Of a stretch of DNA of 17,997 bases, positions 6,374-13,678 are shown in pieces (position 1 is the first letter of the stretch; every line of letters begins with the position of its first letter). Position numbers and translations under genes: made by a program. This stretch comes from Candidatus Tectimicrobiota bacterium (GTDB taxonomy: Bacteria > UBA8248 > JACPRG01). Below the pieces are notes generated by a model. The model was not told the origin of the DNA. It made no database searches and saw nothing but the letters and a program-made list of their open reading frames with translations. The stretch spans positions 1 through 17,997 of the forward strand of contig JACPRG010000110.1 in assembly GCA_016190025.1 (NCBI GenBank). The letters run 5' to 3'.

Positions 6374-7803
6374 GACGCGGTTTCGCGCGTTTCTCCCGCC
6401 GCGCGGGTCCCCTGCGTGTCGATGCCCAGCACCAGGGCCTTGCACCCGATCCCCCTCTCCCGGTAGACCGCCGCCATGGCCTCCGCGATCGCCGCCGGGT
6501 CCGCCTGCCCGGCGATGGAGAGGGCGAGGACCGTGGGGCCCGCTCCGCTCAGCGCGGCCCCCGCCGCTCCCGCCTTGCGGGCGGCGGCGAGAGCCGCGCG
6601 AAAGGGGCCCATCAGGTGGGCGCGGTGGGGCTGGTGAAGCCGGTCCTGCATGGCCGCTGAAAGCAGGCGGCCCTCGCCCGCCGCCAGGGCGGCCATCAGA
6701 AGCGCCGTGCGCTGGACGTTGAAGACGGCGTCCGCGTAGGGGATCTCCTTGGGAAGGGCCTTGCGGGCGTCGGAGGTGGCCACCTCGAATTCCGGGACCG
6801 CGAGCGACACCTGCGTCTTTTCCGAAATGGCGGCGCGGGCCCAGCGGAGGGCGTCCCCCCTTCCCGCCACCACGGTCAACCCCCCCAGGAGAGAGGGGGC
6901 GGCGTTGTCGGCGTGGCCTTCGAGGGCTTCCGCCTGTTTCAGCACGGCGCGCGGGTCGTCGGAGAGGCCGCACCACTTTCGGGCCGCAACCAGTCCGCCG
7001 ACCCGCGCGGCCGCGCTGCTTCCCAGCCCGCGGGCCAGGGGGATGGCGTTTTCCAGCGTCAGCCGAAGCGGCGGGCGCGGGACGCCGGCGGAGTGGAAAG
7101 CGGTTTCGACGGCCTGGAGGACGATGTTCGATCCGTCCCGCGGGAGCGCGTGAGCGCCCTCCCCCGAGATGTGGACCTCATCCGCTTCGGCCTCCTCCAG
7201 CGTCACCCGGTTGTACAGGGTCAGGGCGAGGCCGAGGGTGTCGAACCCCGGGCCCAGGTTGGCGGAGGACGCCGGGACGAGGATGTCCACCCGCCTCCGG
7301 CCGCCCGGGGGCCGCAGGCGGCTCGCCGGCTGATCCTGCCGGGCCGGGGACTTGGCCACCCTCCGGTCGTAGAAGGCCTGCACGACCTCGGCGATGAGGG
7401 CGTAGGCGCTGCGGTAGTGAAAAGCCGATCCCCCGAGGGGGTCGGGGATGGCGTCGTCGTTCGGGATGAGGGCGTAGCGCGAAAGCAGCTCCACCTTTCG
7501 GGCGGCTTCGGGGAAGTGGGCGGCGAGGTGCTCGGCGTGTTCGGGGGCCATGACGAGGATGACGTCCGCCTGTTCGACCATTTCGCTGGTGAGGGGTCTC
7601 GCCCGGTGATGCTCCAGGTCGAGGCTGATTTGGGCCGCCGTGGCGACGGCCTCCGGCGGGGGGGGAGCCCCCGGCAGCGCGTGCGTGCCGGCGGAGGTGA
7701 CCTCCACGTCGGACCGGCCCCCCTTTTGCAGGAGTATCTTCAGATAAGCCTCCGCCATGGGGCTTCGGCACATGTTGCCCGTACAGACGAAAAGGACGTT
7801 CAT
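6370..7803 (-). CDS. thrB: fusion: low-molecular-weight protein phosphatase + homoserine kinase
   Basis: A 477-residue two-domain protein. Residues 1-148 are a complete low-molecular-weight phosphatase: P-loop CTGNMCRSP with Cys7 and Arg13, and the acid loop DPLGG with Asp121. Met11 stands where arginine-specific YwlE has Thr, which hints at tyrosine rather than arginine phosphatase activity (inference). A Pro/Arg-rich linker (149-171) follows. Residues 172-477 are a full homoserine kinase of the GHMP family (L-homoserine + ATP to O-phosphohomoserine, threonine pathway): VPASSANLGPGFDTLGLAL at 176-194 and the ATP loop PLARGLGSSAA at 255-265. There is no stop or frameshift between them. An internal GTG at 7290 could also give kinase alone (306 residues, the usual ThrB length). 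The downstream yjbQ start overlaps the stop. Domain calls are firm; whether the fusion is the working form is open. Confidence 0.88.
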   Translation of the reverse strand: MNVLFVCTGNMCRSPMAEAYLKILLQKGGRSDVEVTSAGTHALPGAPPPPEAVATAAQISLDLEHHRARPLTSEMVEQADVILVMAPEHAEHLAAHFPEAARKVELLSRYALIPNDDAIPDPLGGSAFHYRSAYALIAEVVQAFYDRRVAKSPARQDQPASRLRPPGGRRRVDILVPASSANLGPGFDTLGLALTLYNRVTLEEAEADEVHISGEGAHALPRDGSNIVLQAVETAFHSAGVPRPPLRLTLENAIPLARGLGSSAAARVGGLVAARKWCGLSDDPRAVLKQAEALEGHADNAAPSLLGGLTVVAGRGDALRWARAAISEKTQVSLAVPEFEVATSDARKALPKEIPYADAVFNVQRTALLMAALAAGEGRLLSAAMQDRLHQPHRAHLMGPFRAALAAARKAGAAGAALSGAGPTVLALSIAGQADPAAIAEAMAAVYRERGIGCKALVLGIDTQGTRAAGETRETAS

Positions 7804-7887
7804 GAGCCTCGGTGCCGCTTCCTCGGGTGCGCGAAAAAAGACAGTTCCGACGGGTGATTCTCCGGCCGCCGTCCCGGAGCGCCCGGT
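7804..7887 (-). other. 84-bp spacer with a small hairpin upstream of the phosphatase-kinase gene
   Basis: CTCCGG (7860-7865) and CCGGAG (7874-7879) form a 6-bp stem with an 8-nt loop just after the nuclease-PDZ stop. In the minus-strand transcript a run of six Us (7837-7832) follows more than 20 nt later, too far for a classic terminator. No promoter is recognised, so read-through from the upstream gene is likely. Confidence 0.3.
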
Positions 7888-8736
7888 CTACTTCTTTTGC
7901 GAGAGGGTCAGATTCACGCGCCCGTCGCCGCGGTGGACGACGACCCGGACCGCCCTTTTCCGGGCGTCCGCTTCCCGCAGGAAGCCCAGGAAGCTCTCCA
8001 GCCCTCGAACCTGGACGTCGTCCACGTGGAGGATCACGTCCCCGCGCTTCAATCCGTCGCGCTCGGCCTGGCTGCCCTGCCTGACGTCGGTGATCAGGAT
8101 GGAGCGGGGCGCGGCGCCTCGGAAGTGCGGCACGAGCTCCGGCGTGATCTCCTGGACGCTCAGGCCGTACGCCTCCAGCTCGGACGTGAGGGGCTTGCCC
8201 TCCGGCTGCATCTGCCCCGCCCGGGCCAACACCCCGGCGCTCACGAAGATGGGGGCGTCCGTGCGAAGGGCCAGGGCCACCGCGTCGCTCGGCCGGCTGT
8301 CCACCCGGATGTCCTTTTCCCCGGAGCGCAGGTAGATGGTGGCGATGAAGGTGCTCTCCCGCAAGTCGGTGATGAGGACCCGCAAGACCCGCGCCTGCAG
8401 GTCATGAAGGAGGTTTTTCAGCAGGTCGTGCGTCATGGGCCGGGGGACGGCGACCTCCCGGAGCGCCATCAGGATGGCGTTGGCCTCCGAGACGCCGATC
8501 CAGAGGGGGAGCACCTTCCGCCCGCTCTGGGCGTCCTCCAGGACCAGCACGGGCATCTGGCTGCGCGGGTCGAGGACCACGTCCCGGACCTTCATGCGCT
8601 CCTCCTGCGGGTCGGCTCGGCCGGGGAGGGCGGGAAGGAAAAGGAGGATCGCACAGACGACGGCGGTCGCCAGGCGGCGTCCCAGGCGCGGCCGGCCCGG
8701 CGTTTTTCCCGTTGCCCGCAGCTTGCTCTCGCGCAT
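7888..8736 (-). CDS. exported bifunctional-nuclease-domain (DUF151) protein with C-terminal PDZ
   Basis: A 282-residue protein. The N-terminus is basic (1-21), then hydrophobic (22-37), with a possible signal peptidase site after Ala41 (PGRA|DP). It may otherwise be a membrane anchor. Residues 48-170 are a bifunctional nuclease (BFN, PF02577) domain: MKVRDVVLDPRSQMPVLVL (48-66), LPLWIGVSEANAI (76-88) and the signature RPSDAVALALR (148-158). Residues about 185-280 are a PDZ domain (GSQAERDGLKRGDVILHVDD, 221-240). BFN proteins are usually cytoplasmic and lack PDZ, so this arrangement is unusual. The ATG lies 8 bp after the stop of the MoeA-binding protein gene and its SD (GGAGTGA) is inside that gene's end, so the two are coupled. 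The substrate is unknown; nuclease activity is assumed only from family data. Confidence 0.85.
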   Translation of the reverse strand: MRESKLRATGKTPGRPRLGRRLATAVVCAILLFLPALPGRADPQEERMKVRDVVLDPRSQMPVLVLEDAQSGRKVLPLWIGVSEANAILMALREVAVPRPMTHDLLKNLLHDLQARVLRVLITDLRESTFIATIYLRSGEKDIRVDSRPSDAVALALRTDAPIFVSAGVLARAGQMQPEGKPLTSELEAYGLSVQEITPELVPHFRGAAPRSILITDVRQGSQAERDGLKRGDVILHVDDVQVRGLESFLGFLREADARKRAVRVVVHRGDGRVNLTLSQKK

Positions 8737-8743
8737 TTCGGAG

Positions 8744-10687
8744 TCACTCCACGTCGGGGGGCGGGCCGGGATCGCTTTCCAGCCTCTCCCCCATGAGGTG
8801 AGTCTGATACCCGCCCAAGGAAAGGATCCTCTGGCGGAAAGCCGGCGTTTTGAGGATCTCGAAGAGAGGGGCCAGCAGGGGCGACCCGAGGGACGCCGTG
8901 GGCACGGCCAGGTCGAAGCGCTCCCAGCCGATAGGCACGAAGTCCAGGCCCAGGGCGCCGGCGGCGGACATCACCCCCAGCCCCACATCGGCCGCCCCGC
9001 TGGCCACGGCCGCCGCCACCGCCATGTGGGTGGACACCACGCGGTCATAGCCCTGGATAGAGTCCGGGTCGATCCCCAAAACCGCCAGCCGGTGGTCCAG
9101 CAGGACCCGGGTGCCCGCGCCGCGCTGCCGGTTGACGAACCGCAGGCCCTTGCGGGTCAGGTCGGCGACCCCCCGGATGCCGCGCGGGTTCCCGCAGGGC
9201 ACCAGCAGCCCCTGCCGCCGGTAGACGAAGTTGACGAGGGAGACCTCCCCGGCGGGGAAATGCTTGGCGAGGGTGGGGAAGTTGTACGCTCCGGTCCCGG
9301 GGTCCAGGAGGTGGCATCCCGCCAGGTGCGCCTCGCATCCCTTCAGGGCCAGCAGGCCGTCCAGGCTGCCCATGGGAGCCTTGGAGAGGGAGGTTCCGGG
9401 GGCGCGCTCGGCCAGGGCCGCCGAGAGGAGGTCGAGAGCCGGGTCGTGGCTTCCGGCCAGCAGGATGTTCCGTTCGATCTGGGCGGCCTCGCGGAACAGC
9501 TCCACCTCCACCTCCCGGCCCTTTTCCAGGCCCTCGGAGTTCCGGGGGATGCGCACCACCCCGTCGGCTTCGGCCATGGAGGTCGTCAGGGAGGAGGCGC
9601 GCGGAAGGGGGAGGGCGACGACCCGCCCGTCCACCCTTCCGACCTTGACGCGCACGTGCTCCAGCAGGCCCAGCCGGGAGGGGAGCTTGCGGCCCACCAC
9701 CGCCCGGAGCCGCGGCCCCGCGGGCGGCGCGGTCCCCAGCAGCTTGCCCAGAAGCGGCCGGACGAACTCGTGGAAGATGACGACGCCGGAGACCGGGAAC
9801 CCGGGGCAGCCGAGCAGGGGTTTCCCCTCCGCGTGGGCGAAGATGGCGGGCTGGCCCGGGGCCAGGGCGACGCCGTGCTGGATCACCTCCCCCACTGTCT
9901 CGAAGACGTGGACCGTGTAGTCTTCCTCCCCTGCGGAGGACCCCGCGTTCACCACCACGACGTCGTTTTCGGCCAGGGCCTTGCGGACCGCTCCCAGCAG
10001 GGCCTCGGGGTCGTCGGGGACGATGGGGTGGGGGACCCACTCGCCGCCCCATTCGCGGATGAAGGCCCCCAGCATGCGGGAGTTGAACTCGATGATGTCG
10101 CCGGGCTTGAGGGGCGTTCCGGGCTGGACGAGCTCGGTCCCGGTCGGGAGGATCACGACCCGCGGCCTGCGCCGCACGGGGACCTCGGTCAGCCCGCCCG
10201 CGAGCAGGGCGCCGATGTCGTAGGGGCGGATCCGGTGGCCCGGGGGCAGGATGAGCTGGGAGGCGACCAGGTCCTCCCCCAGAGCCCGGACGTTCTGCCA
10301 CGGACGCACGCCGGAGAGGATATCGAGGGTCTCCTCCTCCAGGGGCTGGACGTTTTCGATGATGACGACCGCGTCGGTCCCCTCCGGCAGGGGGTCGCCC
10401 GTGTCCACGTAGGCGACCTTCGGGCCAAGGCGGAGCCGAAGCGGGTGGCTCTCGCTCGCCCCCGCCGTCTCCTCCGCCGCGACGGCCACGCCGTCCATGG
10501 CCGCCGCGTGGTAGTGGGGCGAGGAGACCTCGGCCGCGATGGGCTCCCCGGTGATCCGCCCCAGGGAGTCGGGGACGGGGACTCTCTCCGTGGGGATGGG
10601 ATCGGGCGCGCGGACGGCGTTCAGAAAGGCGGGGAGGACCTCCTCCAGGGGCCGTCGCTCCAGGTACATCTTGCGCTTGGTTTTCAT
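8744..10687 (-). CDS. moeA: MoeA molybdopterin molybdenumtransferase fused to a C-terminal PBP-like domain
   Basis: A 647-residue fusion. Residues 8-402 are MoeA, which inserts molybdate into adenylylated molybdopterin: AMDGVAV (63-69), GTDAVV (103-108), the MoCF-type loop NAGSSAGEEDYT (247-258) and GCPGFPVS (293-300). Residues about 405-630 are a periplasmic-binding-protein-like domain (PF12727 type): NILLAGSHDPALDLL (407-421), FVNRQRGAGTRVLLD (517-531) and VASGAADVGLG (561-571). It has no signal peptide, so the binding domain is cytoplasmic and may bind molybdate, tungstate or another small ligand (inference). This architecture is known in archaea and anaerobic bacteria. SD AGGAG lies 8 bases before the ATG. 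It follows a second, ordinary moeA gene and is 7 bp upstream of the nuclease-PDZ gene. Confidence 0.92.
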   Translation of the reverse strand: MKTKRKMYLERRPLEEVLPAFLNAVRAPDPIPTERVPVPDSLGRITGEPIAAEVSSPHYHAAAMDGVAVAAEETAGASESHPLRLRLGPKVAYVDTGDPLPEGTDAVVIIENVQPLEEETLDILSGVRPWQNVRALGEDLVASQLILPPGHRIRPYDIGALLAGGLTEVPVRRRPRVVILPTGTELVQPGTPLKPGDIIEFNSRMLGAFIREWGGEWVPHPIVPDDPEALLGAVRKALAENDVVVVNAGSSAGEEDYTVHVFETVGEVIQHGVALAPGQPAIFAHAEGKPLLGCPGFPVSGVVIFHEFVRPLLGKLLGTAPPAGPRLRAVVGRKLPSRLGLLEHVRVKVGRVDGRVVALPLPRASSLTTSMAEADGVVRIPRNSEGLEKGREVEVELFREAAQIERNILLAGSHDPALDLLSAALAERAPGTSLSKAPMGSLDGLLALKGCEAHLAGCHLLDPGTGAYNFPTLAKHFPAGEVSLVNFVYRRQGLLVPCGNPRGIRGVADLTRKGLRFVNRQRGAGTRVLLDHRLAVLGIDPDSIQGYDRVVSTHMAVAAAVASGAADVGLGVMSAAGALGLDFVPIGWERFDLAVPTASLGSPLLAPLFEILKTPAFRQRILSLGGYQTHLMGERLESDPGPPPDVE

Positions 10688-10751
10688 CCACGAAACTCCT
10701 CGTAAGCGAACCGCCCGGGGCGGCTTCCGGCGGGAGGCCGGGATCTCCCCT

Positions 10752-10771
10752 CCCTCACCGGCCGGCGAGGG
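10752..10771. repeat. near-perfect palindrome in the moeA-moeA spacer
   Basis: CCCTCACCGG (10752-10761) meets CCGGCGAGGG (10762-10771) with no spacer. The only imperfect pair is a G-U in the minus-strand RNA. A second palindrome, CCGCCCGGGGCGG (10711-10723), lies nearby. The 142-bp spacer holds no ORF or clear promoter. It could be a REP-like extragenic element or a weak terminator. Confidence 0.4.
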
Positions 10772-10829
10772 GGTTGCCCGGGGGCGCGGGCGGGTTCGAC
10801 AGAACGGGGCTGCAAACGCGTTTCTCCCT

Positions 10830-12062
10830 TTAAAAAGAGTGGACGCGGACGCGCTCTCCCTGTGCGATCCCCTCGCTGTCCACCCCGATGATGATGAATC
10901 CGTCGGCTTTCACCAGGGTGGAGATCATGCTCGAGCTGCCCAGCACGGGGTGGGCGACGAAGCCGTCCTCCGTCCGCTCCAGCCTCACGCGGACGTAGTC
11001 CTCCCGGCCCGAGGCCGAGGGGATGTTCCTGGCGAGCCGCGCCTCCGTCCGGAAGCCGTCCTCGTGGGGCTTTGGGCGCCTTCCCTCCAGACGGTGCAGG
11101 AGGGGCTTGAGGAACACCTGAAAGACCATCATGTTGGACACGGGGTGGCCCGGAACGCCGATGACGGCCTTTTCGCCGGCGCGTCCCACGATGAGCGGCT
11201 TGCCGGGCTTGATGGACACGCCGTGGATGAGCACGCCGGGCTCCCCCAGGGAGTCGATGATCTCCACACTGTGGTCCCGCTGCCCCATCGAGCTTCCGCC
11301 CGACATCAAGACGACGTCGTTTTCCTGGAGGGCCTTGCGGACGACGCTCCCGAGGGCCGCCGGATCGTCCTGGACGATCCCCAGAGGGACCGGGACGCCG
11401 CCCGCCTGGGCGGTCAGGGCGCTGAGGGTGAAGCGGTTGATGTCCCGGATCTGTCCCGGCTTCGGCGTCTCGGCGGGATCGACCACCTCGTCGCCGGTCG
11501 CGAGGATCGCGACCCGCGGTCTCCTCCGGACGGACACGCGCGTGACCCCGACGCCGCACAGGGCCCCCAGCTCCTGGGGCCGGAGCGCGTCCTCCGCCCG
11601 CAGGAGGACTTCGCCCCGCCGGATGTCCTGTCCGACGCGGACCACGCTCTCCCAGGGGGATGCGCCCCGCGCGATCTGCACGGTTTGGGGGTCCGCGAGC
11701 GAGGCGTACTCGTCCATCACCACGGCGTCGGCCCCCTCGGGGAGCATTCCCCCCGTAGGGATCTTGGCCGCCTGGCCGCGGCCGATCCGGAAGGCGGGCG
11801 CCTCCCCCATCCGGACCTCGCCGACCCACTCGAACTGGATCGCCGACGACTCGCTGGCGCCGGTGGTGTCGGAGGCGCGCACGGCGAAGCCGTCCATGGT
11901 GGCCCGGTCGAAGTCCGGCAAGTCCACGGGCGAGCGGATGTCTTCCGCCAGAACGCGGCCCAGGGCATCAGCGGTGGGGAGGGTTTCCGGGGACAGGGGT
12001 TCGAACTGCGCGATGATGGCCAGCACCTCTGCGGGCGAGGCCACTTTGAAGAAGCCCTTCAT
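10830..12062 (-). CDS. moeA: MoeA molybdopterin molybdenumtransferase
   Basis: A 410-residue protein of normal MoeA length. Motifs in order: TMDGFAVRA (55-63), PTGGMLPEGADAVV (102-115), RPRVAILATGDEVV (181-194), the MPT-binding loop SGGSSMGQRD (254-263), GVPGHPVSN (302-310) and the domain IV stretch SGREDYVRVRL (351-361). It is expected to catalyse Mo insertion into molybdopterin-AMP in the cytoplasm. The frame is open to 12140, but the ATG at 12062 is preceded by GGAGG and gives the usual N-terminus (MKGFFKVASPAEVL). It is followed by a second, divergent MoeA with an extra domain. Having two paralogues side by side suggests separate Mo and W (or different cofactor) duties, which is inference. 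Confidence 0.93.
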   Translation of the reverse strand: MKGFFKVASPAEVLAIIAQFEPLSPETLPTADALGRVLAEDIRSPVDLPDFDRATMDGFAVRASDTTGASESSAIQFEWVGEVRMGEAPAFRIGRGQAAKIPTGGMLPEGADAVVMDEYASLADPQTVQIARGASPWESVVRVGQDIRRGEVLLRAEDALRPQELGALCGVGVTRVSVRRRPRVAILATGDEVVDPAETPKPGQIRDINRFTLSALTAQAGGVPVPLGIVQDDPAALGSVVRKALQENDVVLMSGGSSMGQRDHSVEIIDSLGEPGVLIHGVSIKPGKPLIVGRAGEKAVIGVPGHPVSNMMVFQVFLKPLLHRLEGRRPKPHEDGFRTEARLARNIPSASGREDYVRVRLERTEDGFVAHPVLGSSSMISTLVKADGFIIIGVDSEGIAQGERVRVHSF

Positions 12063-12146
12063 GGGACCTCCAGAAACGGCTTCGAGGAGAGGAGGCCCGT
12101 GTTCAGTTCCCTGCGCGGAGGCTTGGACCTCCAGGCCCACAACGGG
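12063..12146 (-). promoter_or_regulatory. moeA leader with competing hairpins around the ribosome binding site
   Basis: The 10-mer CTGGAGGTCC occurs twice: once carrying the moeA SD (12073-12064) and once 61 bp upstream (12134-12125). The SD copy GGAGGTCCC can pair with GGGCCTCC (12098-12091) with one bulged base, hiding the SD. The upstream copy can pair with CCTCC (12121-12117) through a 6-nt loop. This could be a translational switch. It does not match a riboswitch class that I can recognise. Confidence 0.3.
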
Positions 12147-12356
12147 CTAGGCTTTTTTCTGTTCCCCGCCTTCCTCCGAGGATTTCTGGATCAGCGGGGG
12201 CTCCTCTTTCTCTTCCTCTTTGCCGGATATGCCCGATTTGAAGCTCTTGATTCCTTTTCCCAGGCCGGCTCCGATCTCCGGCAGCCTGCGGGCGCCGAAG
12301 ATCACCAGGACGATGATCAGGATGACGAGCAATTCGGTCATGCCGATGCCGAACAT
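12147..12356 (-). CDS. tatA: TatA/TatE twin-arginine translocase subunit
   Basis: A 69-residue protein with the standard TatA plan: a short N-terminus, one membrane helix ([16 protein letters not shown], 7-22), the FG hinge (20-21), then the amphipathic helix [18 protein letters not shown] (23-40) and a charged, disordered tail (41-69). TatA forms the pore of the Tat pathway, which exports folded proteins, many of them molybdoenzymes. SD GAGGGA lies before the ATG, which is 7 bp after the aminotransferase stop. No tatB or tatC is in the window. Its position next to two moeA genes fits a role in molybdoenzyme export. Confidence 0.93.
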   Translation of the reverse strand: MFGIGMTELLVILIIVLVIFGARRLPEIGAGLGKGIKSFKSGISGKEEEKEEPPLIQKSSEEGGEQKKA

Positions 12357-12363
12357 GGGTCCC

Positions 12364-13554
12364 TCACTTTCCGTCCGGATTCAGGTAGAACACCTGGGCG
12401 GCCGTCACGCCCGCCCCAGGGCGCGAGGGGCGGCGCCCCGCCTCGGCGCACACCGCCTCCAGGGCGGAGAGCAGGTACAGGACGTTCCGCCGGTTGGAGG
12501 CGTAGCCCATCAGGCCGATCCGCCACATCTTCCCCTTGAGGTGTCCGAGCCCGCCGCCGATCTCGATGTTGAATTCGTTGAGCAGCCGGCTGCGCGTTTT
12601 GGCGTCGTCCATTCCCTGGGGGATCCGGACCGTGGTCAGGGTCGGCAGGCGGTGCACCGGGTCCGCGTGGAGCTCGAAGCCCAGGGCCTCCAGCCCCGCG
12701 CACAGCGCGGCGCTGTTGAGGCGGTGCCGCACCCAGCGCGCCTGCAACCCCTCCTCGGTCACGATCCGCAGGGCCTCGCGCATGGCGTACACCATGGCCA
12801 TCGGACCCGTGTGGTGGTAGGTGTGCGACTCGCCCCAGTATTCTTTGATCAGGGAGAGGTCCAGGTAGTAAGAGGCGGGACGGGTCTTGCGCTCCGCGAT
12901 CACGCCCAGCGCCCGGTCGCTCAGCGTCACCGGGGCCATGCCGGGCGGCGCCCCGAGGCACTTCTGGGATCCGCTGTAGCAGATGTCGATCCCCCAGTCG
13001 TCCACGGCCAGCTCGACCCCCCCCAGGGAAGTCACCGCGTCCACAAGGAGGAGGACCCCGTTTTCGCGGCACAGATGGCTGATCTCCTCCAGGGGCTGGA
13101 GGACGCCCGCGGAGGTCTCGGCGTGGACGATGGCCAGGAACTTGGCGTCCCGGTTTTTCCGGAGGGCCTCGCCGATGACTTCGGGTTGGAAGGCCTTTCC
13201 CCACTCCTGGTCCAGCCGGACGACCTTGGCCCCGTAACGTCCGGCCATCTCGCACATCTGGCTCCCGAAAAACCCGTTGACCGCGATGATGACCTTGTCC
13301 CCGGGCTCGAGGAGGGTCCCGAAGCAGGAGTCCATGCCCGAAAAGCCGGTCCCCTGGACGGGGAACGTGGCCCGGTTGCGCGTCTGGAAGACGGTCCGGA
13401 GATGCTCGGCCACCTCGTCCATGATGGCCAGATAGGCCGGGTCCAGATACCCCACCATGGGGTTGTTCATGGCGCGAAGCACGCGCGGGTCGGCCAGGCT
13501 GGGACCCGGTCCCAGCAGGATTCTTTCGGGAATGGCCGCGTTGCGGTGGGGCAT
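12364..13554 (-). CDS. class V PLP aminotransferase (alanine-glyoxylate / serine-pyruvate type)
   Basis: A 396-residue fold-type I PLP enzyme. Features: [17 protein letters not shown] (13-29) at the N-terminus, QGTGFSGMD (68-76) for cofactor phosphate, HAETSAG (144-150), the PLP-ring aspartate in VDAVTSLGG (171-179; Asp172) and the Schiff-base lysine Lys198 in [12 protein letters not shown] (194-205). It resembles alanine-glyoxylate, serine-glyoxylate and related transaminases; related class V enzymes also desulfurise or dephosphonylate, so the exact substrate pair is not fixed. The frame is open to a TTG at 13587, but the ATG at 13554 has an AGGAGA about 10 bases upstream and gives the family-like start MPHRN. 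A sigma-70-like promoter lies upstream. It is the first gene of the long minus-strand run, 7 bp ahead of tatA. Confidence 0.9.
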   Translation of the reverse strand: MPHRNAAIPERILLGPGPSLADPRVLRAMNNPMVGYLDPAYLAIMDEVAEHLRTVFQTRNRATFPVQGTGFSGMDSCFGTLLEPGDKVIIAVNGFFGSQMCEMAGRYGAKVVRLDQEWGKAFQPEVIGEALRKNRDAKFLAIVHAETSAGVLQPLEEISHLCRENGVLLLVDAVTSLGGVELAVDDWGIDICYSGSQKCLGAPPGMAPVTLSDRALGVIAERKTRPASYYLDLSLIKEYWGESHTYHHTGPMAMVYAMREALRIVTEEGLQARWVRHRLNSAALCAGLEALGFELHADPVHRLPTLTTVRIPQGMDDAKTRSRLLNEFNIEIGGGLGHLKGKMWRIGLMGYASNRRNVLYLLSALEAVCAEAGRRPSRPGAGVTAAQVFYLNPDGK

Positions 13555-13629
13555 GTCAGTCCGTCTCCTCGCAGTCTGAAGGATCAAAGAGTCCGGGAGA
13601 AAGGTCTCGGTCTATTCCACTTCTCATCT

Positions 13630-13658
13630 ATCATAGCCCACGGGCCCATCCGGGGCAA
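13630..13658 (-). promoter_or_regulatory. sigma-70-like promoter for the aminotransferase-tatA-moeA run
   Basis: On the minus strand TTGCCC (13658-13653) is 17 bp from TATGAT (13635-13630), a 4/6 and 5/6 match to -35 and -10. Transcription would start near 13623, about 70 nt before the ATG. This lies in the 124-bp gap after hemW. Confidence 0.45.
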
Positions 13659-13678
13659 AGCGCATCCCGGCCGGCGCT

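Noticed and set aside
5957..6976. Extended 339-codon version of YjbQ
   Set aside because: The upstream part overlaps the homoserine kinase in another frame. The ATG at 6373 overlaps the kinase stop and gives the normal YjbQ length.
6370..7803. Phosphatase and homoserine kinase as two separate genes
   Set aside because: No stop, frameshift or initiation codon with well-spaced SD separates them, so I annotated a single fusion and kept an internal start only as a finding.
8435..12539. Very long plus-strand ORFs (up to about 750 codons) opposite the two moeA genes
   Set aside because: They are antisense shadows produced by the high G+C third-position bias. Their translations are low-complexity (Gly/Arg/Pro/His-rich) and match no fold, while the minus-strand MoeA proteins have all expected motifs.
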